Shown piece by piece: positions 7,507-15,171 of a DNA stretch of 37,101 nt; position 1 is the first letter of the stretch, and each line of letters begins with the position of its first letter. Origin of the DNA: an uncultured Prevotellaceae bacterium (GTDB lineage: Bacteria > Bacteroidota > Bacteroidia > Bacteroidales > Bacteroidaceae); the NCBI GenBank assembly GCA_937891085.1, contig CALAEY010000121.1, forward strand, positions 1-37,101, read 5' to 3'. Made by a program: the position numbers and the translations under genes. Under the pieces are notes generated by a model. That model was not told the DNA's origin. It was given only the letters and a program-made list of their open reading frames with translations, and ran no database searches.

Positions 7507-8295
7507 ATGGAAAAACAGAGTTCACATACCGGTATCGAATACCCCGTGGGCTTCGCTTTGAGCGGCGGATTCATCAAGGGTTTCGCGCATCTGGGTGCCA
7601 TTCAGGCGCTGCAGGAGCACGACATCCGTCCAGATATCCTTTCGGGCGTGAGCGCGGGGGCATTGGCGGGAGCCTTGTATGCCGATGGCAATGAGCCACA
7701 CCAGGTGCTGGAGTTCTTCAAGGGACTCTCGTTTCGTGACCTGACCAATCTCATCGTTTCAAAGGCTGGGTTCTTCAACATGAAAGACGTGATAGATTTC
7801 CTGAACCAGAATCTGGAAGTGAAGCGCCTGGAAGACCTTCAGATTCCGATGATCATCACGGCTACCGACTTCGACCGCGGTCGTTCGGTGCATTTCCGTG
7901 AAGGTCCGCTGCCAGAGCTCATCGCCGCTTCTTGCTGTGTGCCTATCCTCTTCAGTCCCATAGAGATAGAGGGTACGCACTACGTAGACGGCGGGGTGCT
8001 GATGAATCTGCCCGTGAGTCCGCTGCGTGACATCTGCCAGAAGGTGGTGGCCATCAACGTCAGTCCGCTGGTGGCTCCCGAATACAAGATGAATATCATA
8101 AGTATAGCCGAACGTGCCTACCACTTCATGTTCCGCTCCAACACAGTGCCACAACGCACCATGGCCGACCTGCTGATAGAGCCCACGAATCTCTATGAGT
8201 TCAGCGACATGGATCTGGACAAGACGGAGGAAATCTTCATGCGTGGGTATGTGGAAGCAAAGGAAACGCTGGAAACATTAAACATTAAACATTGA
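7507..8295 (+). CDS. Patatin-like phospholipase
   Basis: This 262-residue cytoplasmic acyl hydrolase should use a Ser-Asp dyad on lipid esters. The glycine-rich oxyanion loop (ALSGGFIKGFAHLG), the nucleophile S49 in GVSAG and D161 in YVDGG are all present in the expected order. I chose the ATG at 7507; an in-frame GTG at 7486 would add seven residues not expected for the family. The last codons (TLNIKH, then TGA) are written in three copies of the heptamer AAACATT, so the C-terminal tail appears repeat-derived. The GH13 gene starts 2 bp after the stop, so the pair is likely translationally coupled. The substrate is unknown. Confidence 0.9.
   Translation: MEKQSSHTGIEYPVGFALSGGFIKGFAHLGAIQALQEHDIRPDILSGVSAGALAGALYADGNEPHQVLEFFKGLSFRDLTNLIVSKAGFFNMKDVIDFLNQNLEVKRLEDLQIPMIITATDFDRGRSVHFREGPLPELIAASCCVPILFSPIEIEGTHYVDGGVLMNLPVSPLRDICQKVVAINVSPLVAPEYKMNIISIAERAYHFMFRSNTVPQRTMADLLIEPTNLYEFSDMDLDKTEEIFMRGYVEAKETLETLNIKH
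8273..8293 (+). repeat. Tandem 7-bp array (AAACATT x3) at the patatin stop
   Basis: Three perfect AAACATT units fill the last codons of the patatin gene. The stop TGA (8293-8295) begins in the last base of the third unit. Confidence 0.85.
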
Positions 8296-8297
8296 GA

Positions 8298-9986
8298 ATG
8301 GAAAAGATCATCATATATCAAGTGTTGCCACGACTCTTCGGCAACCAGACAGAGCATCCGGTGCAGGCGGGGACTCTGCGACAGAACGGCTGCGGAAAGT
8401 TGGCCGACTTCACGCCTGAGGCCTTGCAGCAGATCAAGAAGCTGGGAGCTACCCATATCTGGTACACGGGCATCATAGAGCATGCCACGCAGACCGACTA
8501 TCGCCGCTACGGCATCAAGCCCGATCATCCGGCGGTGGTGAAGGGACGTGCGGGCTCTCCGTATGCCATCAAGGACTATTTCGACGTAGATCCCGACTTG
8601 GCACAAGACATCCCCTACCGCATGCAGGAGTTCGAACGACTGGTGAATCTCACGCATAAGAACGGCCTGAAGGTGATCACCGACTTCGTGCCCAATCATG
8701 TGGCGCGTCAGTACCACTCCGACCATCAGCCCGACGGCACCACGCAGCTCGGTGCGTCAGACAATCAGGAGGTGGCTTTCAGTCCGTACAACAACTTCTA
8801 CTACATCCCTCAGCAACAGCTGCAGTGCCAGTTCGACATGAAGGGCAGCGCTACCCGTCCCTATGTGGAGATGCCCGCACGGGCCACGGGAAACGACCGC
8901 TTCGATGCTTATCCGGGCATCAACGACTGGTATGAGACGGTGAAGCTGAACTATGGCGTGGACTATCAGAATGGGCATACGTGCCACTTCTTCCCCATCC
9001 CCGACACTTGGAACAAGATGCTCGAAATCCTGCTCTTCTGGGCTTCGAAGGGCATCGACGGACTGCGTTGCGATATGGCTGAGATGGTGCCCGTGGAGTT
9101 CTGGGAATGGGTGATTCCGCAAGTGAAGAAGCAATATCCGGAGCTCATCTTCATCGCCGAGGTCTACAATCCCGACCTCTACCGCGCATACCTCTTCCGC
9201 GGACACTTCGACTACCTCTATGACAAGGTGGGTCTCTATGACACGCTGAAGGCCGTGGTACGCGGCGAGCAGAGTGCCACAGCCATACAGCGCTGTTGGC
9301 AGAATGTGGGCGACATCCAGGAGCACATGCTTAACTTCCTGGAGAATCATGACGAGCAGCGCATCGCGTCCAGCTTCTTTGCGGGCGATGCCAAGCGCGG
9401 CATCCCAGCCCTCATCGTCAGCACACTGATGAACGCCAATCCGATGATGATCTACTTTGGTCAGGAACTGGGAGAGACGGGCATGGAGAACGAAGGCTTC
9501 AGCGGTCTCGACGGTCGCACCACCATCTTCGACTACTGGTCGGTAGACAAGATCCGTCGCTGGCGAAACGGCAACAAGTTCGATGAGAAGCTGCTCACCA
9601 AAGAGGAGCGCCAGCTGAAGGCCATCTACACGCGTATCCTCAATCTCTGCCACACGGAGAAGACCGTGAGCCAAGGCTTGTTCTTCGACCTCACCTACGT
9701 GAATTGCGGCGGTTGGCGCTTCAATGAGCATCGCCAGTACGCCTTCTTGCGTAAGCATGAGAATGAGCTGCTGTTGGTAGCCGTGAACTTCGGTGCCGAG
9801 AGTGCCGAGGTGGCCATCAATCTGCCCGCCCATGCCTTCAACTACATGCAGTTCCCAGAGGTTGATGACATCGTAGCCACCGACCTGCTCAGCGGCAAGG
9901 AAGAGCACATCTGCCTCTCTCCCCTCCGCGCCACGAACACCACCCTACCCGCCTACGGCGGCAAAGTGCTGAAGATAGTGCTTTGA
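8298..9986 (+). CDS. GH13 alpha-amylase family enzyme, cytoplasmic
   Basis: This 562-residue glycoside hydrolase has all four GH13 regions: DFVPNH, GLRCDMAE with nucleophile D259, FIAEVYN with acid/base E288, and ENHDEQ with D352. There is no signal peptide, so it acts on internal alpha-glucans or imported maltooligosaccharides. The N-terminus IIIYQVLPRLFGN and the YTGIIEHAT segment match a conserved group seen in gut Bacteroidales. A C-terminal beta-domain begins at about 470. The ATG at 8298 is preferred over an in-frame TTG two codons earlier. Hydrolase versus transglycosylase activity cannot be told from sequence. Confidence 0.93.
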   Translation: MEKIIIYQVLPRLFGNQTEHPVQAGTLRQNGCGKLADFTPEALQQIKKLGATHIWYTGIIEHATQTDYRRYGIKPDHPAVVKGRAGSPYAIKDYFDVDPDLAQDIPYRMQEFERLVNLTHKNGLKVITDFVPNHVARQYHSDHQPDGTTQLGASDNQEVAFSPYNNFYYIPQQQLQCQFDMKGSATRPYVEMPARATGNDRFDAYPGINDWYETVKLNYGVDYQNGHTCHFFPIPDTWNKMLEILLFWASKGIDGLRCDMAEMVPVEFWEWVIPQVKKQYPELIFIAEVYNPDLYRAYLFRGHFDYLYDKVGLYDTLKAVVRGEQSATAIQRCWQNVGDIQEHMLNFLENHDEQRIASSFFAGDAKRGIPALIVSTLMNANPMMIYFGQELGETGMENEGFSGLDGRTTIFDYWSVDKIRRWRNGNKFDEKLLTKEERQLKAIYTRILNLCHTEKTVSQGLFFDLTYVNCGGWRFNEHRQYAFLRKHENELLLVAVNFGAESAEVAINLPAHAFNYMQFPEVDDIVATDLLSGKEEHICLSPLRATNTTLPAYGGKVLKIVL

Positions 9987-9999
9987 TTAATGAAGAATA

Positions 10000-10014
10000 G
10001 ATGCCGTAGGCATC
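10000..10014. repeat. Small perfect hairpin after the GH13 gene
   Basis: GATGCC and GGCATC flank the triloop GTA, 14 bp beyond the amylase stop. There is no U tract. Related GC-rich triloop hairpins occur near 15117-15130 and 4894-4902, so this may be a recurring intergenic element. Confidence 0.4.
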
Positions 10015-10077
10015 AAATAAGGTAGCCAGCCATGTCTATGGGTACGCCACACATAAAATGTCATAATTGCCTAACAA

Positions 10078-10107
10078 AAAAAGCGAAGCCTCAAAGCTTC
10101 GCTTTTT
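10078..10107 (-). terminator. Terminator of tRNA-Arg
   Basis: A 12-bp perfect stem (10078-10089 with 10096-10107) encloses a 6-nt loop and starts just after the tRNA 3' end. Runs of A on one side and T on the other make it work on either strand, so it may also end the GH13 transcript. Confidence 0.85.
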
Positions 10108-10110
10108 CAG

Positions 10111-10184
10111 TGATTCCGCTGCGATTCGAACGCAGGACCCACAGCTTAGAAGGCTGTTGCTCTATCCAGCTGAGCTACGGAACC
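10111..10184 (-). tRNA. tRNA-Arg (anticodon UCU)
   Basis: Read on the minus strand, a 74-nt cloverleaf starts GGTTCCG and ends CGGAATC plus discriminator A. The acceptor stem pairs fully with one G-U. The D arm (AGCTCAGCTGGATAGAGC), the anticodon loop CTTCTAA and the TTCGAAT T-loop are all present. The anticodon TCT reads AGA/AGG. CCA is not encoded. A consensus promoter lies directly upstream and a terminator directly downstream, so it is a single-gene unit. Confidence 0.97.
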
Positions 10185-10198
10185 ATTAAAATCGGGTG

Positions 10199-10230
10199 CA
10201 AAGGTAGGCTTTCTTTTTGTAATTTTCAAA
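10199..10230 (-). promoter_or_regulatory. Consensus Bacteroidetes promoter of tRNA-Arg
   Basis: On the minus strand TTTG (10230-10227), then exactly 20 nt, then TACCTTTG (10206-10199), ending 14 bp before the tRNA. This matches the sigma-ABfr pattern fully. Confidence 0.85.
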
Positions 10231-10617
10231 TTTCTACCTCTGTTTTTTATTACTAAGGCCAAAAATAGATTGTCCATTACATCACTCTCCACTATCAACT
10301 CTCCACTAAATAAAAAAAAGAGGGAAGAAACCTCACGGCCTCTCCTCCTCCCAACAATTAGTGAATCTGTATTTGAAAGTTCTCTATGTCGGTTATCTCT
10401 TTTAATAGTGCATCAATTCACTTTCACCAGTCATTCTTTTTCAGGTTACCATAGGTCTTTTATTAACCTTTTCGAAATAAACTAAACTGAATCTGGATGC
10501 AAAGAAAATACATAAAATCCACTTGAGTAAATCCTAAAATGACTAAAATTTGTTCCAAAGCAAACTCATATACAAAAATGTTATTATATTTGCATCCGAA
10601 TAAAAAATGACGACACC
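10231..10617. other. Gap between the tRNA promoter and the AraC gene
   Basis: About 390 bp of AT-rich DNA contain only the -7 box at 10585 and a few TAAAAT words (10513, 10535, 10544). Nothing protein-like, no strong hairpin and no tandem array was found. Confidence 0.5.
10585..10592 (+). promoter_or_regulatory. -7 box for the first AraC-type regulator
   Basis: TATATTTG followed by C fits TAnnTTTG, 25 nt before the start codon. No -33 match occurs at 19-21 nt spacing, as expected if an activator is needed. Confidence 0.55.
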
Positions 10618-11496
10618 ATGTATAATATACCTGAAGCATACTCCAATTCGACCTTGGTTTCCAGCGAAGATTTCTGGGAATACAAGATAGGCTGCCTGCT
10701 CACCGATGCAGAGCTCTCTATGGCTACCAACCGCATGCCCGACACACTGGAAGCCTACACCATCACCCTGGTGCTGAACGGTGATCTCACGTTGACAAAC
10801 AACAACAAGCAGTTCACCCTGCACCCCAACGACATCTACTTCTACCTGCCAGGCTACTCCGTGAAGATCAATCAGGTATCTCCCGACTATTCAGGCATCT
10901 GCCTCATCATAGACCTAAAGCAAGCCTTAGACACCCCAGCCAGCAAGTACATGGTGCAGACCGCCTTCTTCCCCATGCTCGAGATGGGTGTGCCCAAGGC
11001 CTCCCTTCAACCTAAGGATGCCGAGCGGTTGAAGAGCATCATGCTCCTCATACACAGCACCATACATAGCGACTCCATCTACAAGGGACGCATTCTGAAG
11101 ATGCTCTACTCCGTCATGATTCTCGATCTGATGAATCTTCACCAGCTCCATCAGAGCGGCAAGCCACTCTCCGAACAAGCCCGTCAGCTTTACTTCAACT
11201 TCGTCCGTCTGCTGCCCGACAATTTCAAGGAGCATCATGATATACGCTTCTATGCCGACCAGCTTCACGTCACCCCCACCTACCTGTCGCATGTGGTGAA
11301 GCAAGTCACCTCGCATACCGTGCTCGACTTCATCAATCAGATGCTCATGCTCGAAGCCTCATGGATGCTCATTGAGACCAAGATGAGCATTGGCGAGATA
11401 GCCGATGCCCTCCACTTCAGCGACCAAGCCTCCTTCAGCAAGTTCTTCACCCGCCTCCAAGGCATCAATCCGAAGAGCTACCGCAAGAAGGCATGA
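10618..11496 (+). CDS. AraC-family transcriptional regulator
   Basis: This 292-residue regulator has an N-terminal cupin-like sensing region (about 40-110, with FTLHPNDIYFYLPGYSVKI) and a C-terminal pair of helix-turn-helix motifs at about 195-290. The first HTH is DIRFYADQLHVTPTYLSHVV; the second is SIGEIADALHFSDQASFSKF, ending in the family FTRLQGINPKSYRKK. It resembles Bacteroidetes AraC proteins that often control efflux or transport genes. The convergent neighbour is a BASS transporter, a possible target, but nothing in the sequence proves it. It is a paralogue of the regulator at 12895, with low overall identity. Confidence 0.92.
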   Translation: MYNIPEAYSNSTLVSSEDFWEYKIGCLLTDAELSMATNRMPDTLEAYTITLVLNGDLTLTNNNKQFTLHPNDIYFYLPGYSVKINQVSPDYSGICLIIDLKQALDTPASKYMVQTAFFPMLEMGVPKASLQPKDAERLKSIMLLIHSTIHSDSIYKGRILKMLYSVMILDLMNLHQLHQSGKPLSEQARQLYFNFVRLLPDNFKEHHDIRFYADQLHVTPTYLSHVVKQVTSHTVLDFINQMLMLEASWMLIETKMSIGEIADALHFSDQASFSKFFTRLQGINPKSYRKKA

Positions 11497-11553
11497 ATCC
11501 ACCTGTAGGGCACCCCTCCAAAAACTGTTGTCACGCCTGTGTTTTAGAGTCTA

Positions 11554-12480
11554 TCATGCACTTCGGCCATACCACTTAGCTATCAGGGCACCGCTGATGT
11601 TGTGCCAGACACTGAATATGGCGCCTGGGATGGTGGCCAGAGGATAGGCAGCGAAATGGAGTACGGCGAGGGAGGAGGCAAGGCCTGAGTTCTGCATGCC
11701 TACCTCTACCGATATGGCCACACGCTTGGGCTTGGGCAGCCCCAACAGCTGGCCTATGAGATAGCCGGTGGCGTATCCCAACAGGTTGTGAAGAATCACC
11801 ACCAGCACGATAAGCAGACCTGCAGATAGCAGACGGGCAGCTGTGTGCGACACAACAATCGCTACCACAGCCATAATCATCAGCGTAGAGAATGCCGGAA
11901 GATAGGATGTCAGCTTCTTCGTGAGCCTTGGCAGGTATTTCTGGCAAATCAGACCGCCTGCTATGGGGGCTATCACCACATAGAGTATACTGAGTAGCAT
12001 GCCCACGGCATCTACATCGACCATAGTGCCAGCCAGCAGCCACACCAGCAGGGGTGTGAGCAGGGGAGCCAACATGGTGGAAGTGGCCGTCATTCCCACC
12101 GAAAGCGCAAGGTCGCCCTTGGCCAGATAGGTTATCACGTTTGACGACGTGCCACCCGGACAGCACCCCACCAGCATTACGCCCAATGCCAACTCGTCGG
12201 GCAAGGCGAAGGCCTTGGCCAGCAGCCAAGCCAGCAGGGGCATCACGGTGAACTGAGCCAGGCACCCTGTCAGCACATCTCTGGGATGGCTGAACACGAT
12301 GCGGAAATCATCGAGTGAGAGTGTGAGTCCCATGCCGAACATGATGAGTCCGAGTATGGGATTGATATACCACGTGTCTATAGCTGAAAAGACCTCCGGC
12401 ACCCACAATGCCAGACCGGCCACCAGCAACACCAGTAAAGCCATCCACCGGGATATGAAATCGCAGACTTTCTTCATCAT
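11554..12480 (-). CDS. Bile acid:sodium symporter family (BASS) transporter
   Basis: This 308-residue protein is strongly hydrophobic, with about nine or ten membrane segments. It carries the BASS signatures MFGMGLTLSLDDF at about 48-60 and GCCPGGTSSNVITYLAKGD at about 105-123, the crossover region with sodium-coordinating residues, plus EVGMQNSGLASSLA near 255-268. It should move an organic anion across the inner membrane with sodium. Bile acids are only one possibility; pantoate, pyruvate and other 2-oxoacids are handled by relatives. It lies between two AraC regulators and shares a symmetric divergent promoter region with the small gene at 12548. Confidence 0.92.
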   Translation of the reverse strand: MMKKVCDFISRWMALLVLLVAGLALWVPEVFSAIDTWYINPILGLIMFGMGLTLSLDDFRIVFSHPRDVLTGCLAQFTVMPLLAWLLAKAFALPDELALGVMLVGCCPGGTSSNVITYLAKGDLALSVGMTATSTMLAPLLTPLLVWLLAGTMVDVDAVGMLLSILYVVIAPIAGGLICQKYLPRLTKKLTSYLPAFSTLMIMAVVAIVVSHTAARLLSAGLLIVLVVILHNLLGYATGYLIGQLLGLPKPKRVAISVEVGMQNSGLASSLAVLHFAAYPLATIPGAIFSVWHNISGALIAKWYGRSA

Positions 12481-12529
12481 GGGTGCAAAGATAGTCTTTT
12501 ATTTAAAAATAATGTATAACTTTGCACCC
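12481..12529. promoter_or_regulatory. Back-to-back promoters forming a perfect 10-bp dyad
   Basis: GGGTGCAAAG (12481-12490) and CTTTGCACCC (12520-12529) are exact inverted repeats 29 bp apart. They contain the minus-strand -7 box TATCTTTG (12493-12486) of the transporter and the plus-strand -7 box TAACTTTG (12517-12524) of the small gene. The minus box lies only 5 bp from the transporter ATG, so its leader must be very short. Confidence 0.6.
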
Positions 12530-12547
12530 TAAACTTTTCTGACACGT

Positions 12548-12823
12548 ATGAAGCAGGAGCCACTACCCTCGGAACTGACTAGAGACAGCATAGAGACCGC
12601 CTACGCCTTTCTGCACCAGAAGATGCGGGTGTATATCCACTCCACGATGGACTGGCAGAGGGATGACATAGAGTATGCCATAGGCACCTATGCCGATGAG
12701 ATGAATCCGGAACTCTACAAAATACTGGCCGGTGGACGCACAGACTATCTGCGTGACCATCGGCTTTTCGAGCAGGACATCACACATGCCGTGCGGGTAA
12801 TGGAACAGATGCTGGGCATCTGA
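12548..12823 (+). CDS. Hypothetical protein, 91 residues
   Basis: A soluble, acidic and probably all-helical protein with no signal peptide or membrane segment. It starts MKQEPLPSELTRDSIETAYA and contains DDIEYAIGTYADEMNPELY and a closing VMEQMLGI helix. I do not recognise the family. Coding is supported by the clear -7 box 23 bp upstream, a normal start and an uninterrupted frame in a gap between real genes. It is divergent from the BASS transporter and lies 71 bp ahead of the second AraC gene, which has its own promoter-like sequences. Confidence 0.7.
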   Translation: MKQEPLPSELTRDSIETAYAFLHQKMRVYIHSTMDWQRDDIEYAIGTYADEMNPELYKILAGGRTDYLRDHRLFEQDITHAVRVMEQMLGI

Positions 12824-12828
12824 CTGCA

Positions 12829-12876
12829 TTTTTTCCAAGATTGTGGTATTTTTTTCCAAGAAAAGCCTTATCTTAG
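12829..12876 (+). promoter_or_regulatory. Candidate AraC operator: 12-bp direct repeats 21 bp apart, plus -7-like box
   Basis: TTTTTTCCAAGA occurs at 12829-12840 and again at 12850-12861, start to start 21 bp. A near -7 box, TATCTTAG (12869-12876, one mismatch), follows 7 bp later and 18 bp before the regulator's ATG. AraC-type proteins bind direct repeats two helical turns apart next to a weak promoter, so autoregulation is likely. Confidence 0.55.
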
Positions 12877-12894
12877 CACACAAATTGGAATACT

Positions 12895-13809
12895 ATGGAT
12901 AGCAACGAACGACTTTTCGAGATTACCTTCGCCATGATGAAGGATCAGAAGCACAAGTTGATGCTGGACGACTTTCTCTATCTGAATGACAATCTCTCTG
13001 ACGAGCACCCATTCGTAGAGGATGACGAACTGGAAATGGCCAATCAGCTGATGCCAATGAAGTTCATGTTCACCATGACCGTGGTCTGCGTGAAGGGTTG
13101 TCTGCATGTGAACGTGAATCTGATGGACATAGAGATGCATGAGAATGATGCGTTGCTACTCACTCCGGGGTCTATCTTGGAGCGCATAGAACCAGAACCC
13201 GACACTAAGTTGCTGATCATGGCCTTTGCCAACGATATAGACAACAGTGCGCTGAACTTCGCGACGGCCTCGGTGCGCAAATACTTCCTGCGCCCTGCCC
13301 TCTTCCACGGCGACAAGGAGGACATGGAGGAGCTGCTCGGCGTGTATAAACTGATGCGCCTCATACTGACGCACCGCCGCAATGACTATACCAGGGAGAA
13401 GATAGAGAACCTGCTGAAAGGGCTTACGCTGCTCTTCCTCGGACAGAAATCGCGTTTCGAGCAGGAGCAGAACTACCAGCGCCCCACCAGACAGGAAGAG
13501 ATCTTGCTGGACTTCATCCAAGAGGTGCACGACGGCTGTCAGGAGCATCGTGACCTGAAGTATTATGCCGACCGCCTGTGCCTCTCGGCTTCCTATCTGG
13601 CGCATGTGGTGTCGGAGACCAGTGGGCGTCATGCCTCGGAGTGGATCAAGGATGCGGTGATACTGGAGGCCAAGGCCATGCTGCACAAGGGAAGCTACAC
13701 GGTGCAGCAGGTGAGTCTGGCGCTGAATTTCCCCAACCAGTCGTTCTTTGGCAAGTATTTCAAGAGTGCGGTGGGAGTGTCGCCGAGGCAGTACCAACAG
13801 AATGGATAA
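12895..13809 (+). CDS. AraC-family transcriptional regulator (second)
   Basis: This 304-residue protein has an N-terminal cupin-like region (about 60-125, with CVKGCLHVNVNLMDIEMHENDALLL) and a C-terminal double HTH at about 205-302. The HTH parts are DLKYYADRLCLSASYLAHVV and TVQQVSLALNFPNQSFFGKY, ending FKSAVGVSPRQYQQ. The ligand is unknown. The direct repeats just upstream are probably its own binding sites. The gene ends in a heptamer array: the stop TAA (13807-13809) lies across the first two AATGGAT units. pncB follows 24 bp later on the same strand and could be co-transcribed. Confidence 0.93.
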   Translation: MDSNERLFEITFAMMKDQKHKLMLDDFLYLNDNLSDEHPFVEDDELEMANQLMPMKFMFTMTVVCVKGCLHVNVNLMDIEMHENDALLLTPGSILERIEPEPDTKLLIMAFANDIDNSALNFATASVRKYFLRPALFHGDKEDMEELLGVYKLMRLILTHRRNDYTREKIENLLKGLTLLFLGQKSRFEQEQNYQRPTRQEEILLDFIQEVHDGCQEHRDLKYYADRLCLSASYLAHVVSETSGRHASEWIKDAVILEAKAMLHKGSYTVQQVSLALNFPNQSFFGKYFKSAVGVSPRQYQQNG

Positions 13810-13821
13810 TGGATAATGGAT
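13801..13821 (+). repeat. Tandem 7-bp array (AATGGAT x3) at the AraC stop
   Basis: Three perfect AATGGAT units encode the final residues and stop of the AraC gene and are followed by degenerate AATTAAATAATTATG leading into pncB. TAA occurs across each unit junction. Confidence 0.85.
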
Positions 13822-13833
13822 AATTAAATAATT

Positions 13834-15048
13834 ATGGAACAGATAATCAAACATTTCACGGATACAGACTTGTATAAGTTCAGCATGTGCTGTGCCATCA
13901 TAGACAACTTTCCACGTGCGCAGGTGAAGTATGAATTTGTAGACCGCAACGGTCTGTGCTATCCCGAAGGTTTCGGGAAACTGGTAGAGGAGCAGATAGC
14001 CATGCTGGAGAACCTCGTCATCACAGAGGAGGAGATACAGTTCATGCGTCGTAAGTGCTACTTCCTGCCGGGATGGTTTCTCACCTACCTGCGTGGCTTC
14101 CGCTACAAACGTGAGTGGGCGAAGGTGAGCCAAGATGCTGAGGGACACTTGCATATAGAGTTCGAAGGGCTCTGGGCAGACACCGTGCTGCTGGAAGTGC
14201 AGGTACTGGCCATCGTGTCGGAGCTTTATTATAAGGTGACAGGACTGGATCAGAAGTTCGACTATGAGGCTTACTACCACAAGAGCTATGCCAAGGCGCA
14301 GAAGATGCTGGAGCATGGCTGCCTCTGGGCTGACTTCGGTCCGCGCCGTCGTGCCAGCTTCCATGCGGAGGATGTGGCGCTAAAGGCGATGCTGGATGCC
14401 ACCCATGAGCACCAGAAGGCGGGTAAGCCTGGGCGCTGTACGGGTACCAGCAATGTGTATCTGGCCATGAAGTATGATGTGACGCCTATCGGCACCATGG
14501 CGCATGAGTACGTCTCTGCCATCGCTGCCATGTATGGTCCGCAGATGGCCAACCACATCGCCATGAGCACCTGGAGACACACCTACCGTGGCAGTCTGGG
14601 AACCTATCTGTATGACACCTATAAGTGGGAGGCTTTCGACCGCAATCTGTCTGAGGACTTCGCCCGTGGTTTTGCCGGTCTGCGCGTGGACAGCGGTGAC
14701 AATTATGAGCAGTTTGAGAAGATGAAGGCGAAGTATGCTTCGTTCGGCATTCCTATCGCTGAGAAGCAGGTGGTGTTCAGCAATGCGCTGAGCATAGACG
14801 GAGCCTGTGAGCTGCAAGACCGTCTGGGTGACCAAGCGAAGATCTCCTTCGGCATAGGTACTTGCTGGACCAATGACTTCGACGGGGTGGAGCCTATGAA
14901 CATCGTCATCAAGTTGCTGGCTGCCAAGATTACAGAGAGCTGGCCGTTCTACAACGATACCTGTAAGCTGAGCGAGGATCGTGGCAAGGCTACCGGCAAG
15001 CCAGAGGTGGTGAAGCGATTCAAGGAGATTTTGCATATTGAGGAATAA
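13834..15048 (+). CDS. pncB: Nicotinate phosphoribosyltransferase
   Basis: This 404-residue enzyme joins nicotinate to PRPP to make nicotinate mononucleotide in the NAD salvage (Preiss-Handler) pathway, in the cytoplasm. The N-terminus HFTDTDLYKFSMCCAI is the family signature. The histidine that is phosphorylated during ATP-driven turnover is H224 in GTMAHEY. The FGPRRRASF and RVDSGD segments contribute to PRPP and base binding. Length is normal. Its TAA stop (15046-15048) overlaps the first unit of a long heptamer array. The isochorismatase-family gene at 33108 could supply nicotinate, but it is 18 kb away and its substrate is unproven. Confidence 0.96.
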   Translation: MEQIIKHFTDTDLYKFSMCCAIIDNFPRAQVKYEFVDRNGLCYPEGFGKLVEEQIAMLENLVITEEEIQFMRRKCYFLPGWFLTYLRGFRYKREWAKVSQDAEGHLHIEFEGLWADTVLLEVQVLAIVSELYYKVTGLDQKFDYEAYYHKSYAKAQKMLEHGCLWADFGPRRRASFHAEDVALKAMLDATHEHQKAGKPGRCTGTSNVYLAMKYDVTPIGTMAHEYVSAIAAMYGPQMANHIAMSTWRHTYRGSLGTYLYDTYKWEAFDRNLSEDFARGFAGLRVDSGDNYEQFEKMKAKYASFGIPIAEKQVVFSNALSIDGACELQDRLGDQAKISFGIGTCWTNDFDGVEPMNIVIKLLAAKITESWPFYNDTCKLSEDRGKATGKPEVVKRFKEILHIEE

Positions 15049-15158
15049 AATTAAAAATTGACAATTCACAATTCACAATTCACAATTGAGAATTGACAAC
15101 TAGCCATCTGGATGGGAACGGCGAAGCCGTAATTGTGAATTGTTAATTGTCAATTGTT
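15047..15158. repeat. Two inverted 7-bp arrays flanking GC-rich hairpins
   Basis: Eight degenerate units (AAAATTA, AAAATTG, ACAATTC x3, ACAATTG, AGAATTG, ACAACTA) run from 15047 to 15102. A CATC-TG-GATG hairpin and an ACGGC-GAA-GCCGT hairpin (15118-15130) follow. Four units of AATTGTG type then run from 15131 to 15158, close to the reverse complement of the first array. The whole could fold into a long stem. The 20-mer at 15124-15143 recurs exactly at 18887-18906. Confidence 0.8.
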
Positions 15159-15171
15159 ATTAAAACACCAT

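Noticed and set aside
7371..7601. N-terminal extension of pheT
   Set aside because: The 77 extra residues cross the pheT promoter and overlap the divergent patatin start. Conservation starts at MNISYNWLKEY.
8757..9908. 383-codon open frame antisense to the GH13 gene
   Set aside because: The sense frame has all four GH13 motifs. The antisense product has no recognisable features.
13156..14364. 402-codon open frame antisense across the AraC and pncB genes
   Set aside because: It spans two real genes and the repeat array between them. No promoter or domain supports it.
15047..15158. CRISPR-like array
   Set aside because: Units are 7 bp with no spacers. Size and structure do not fit CRISPR.
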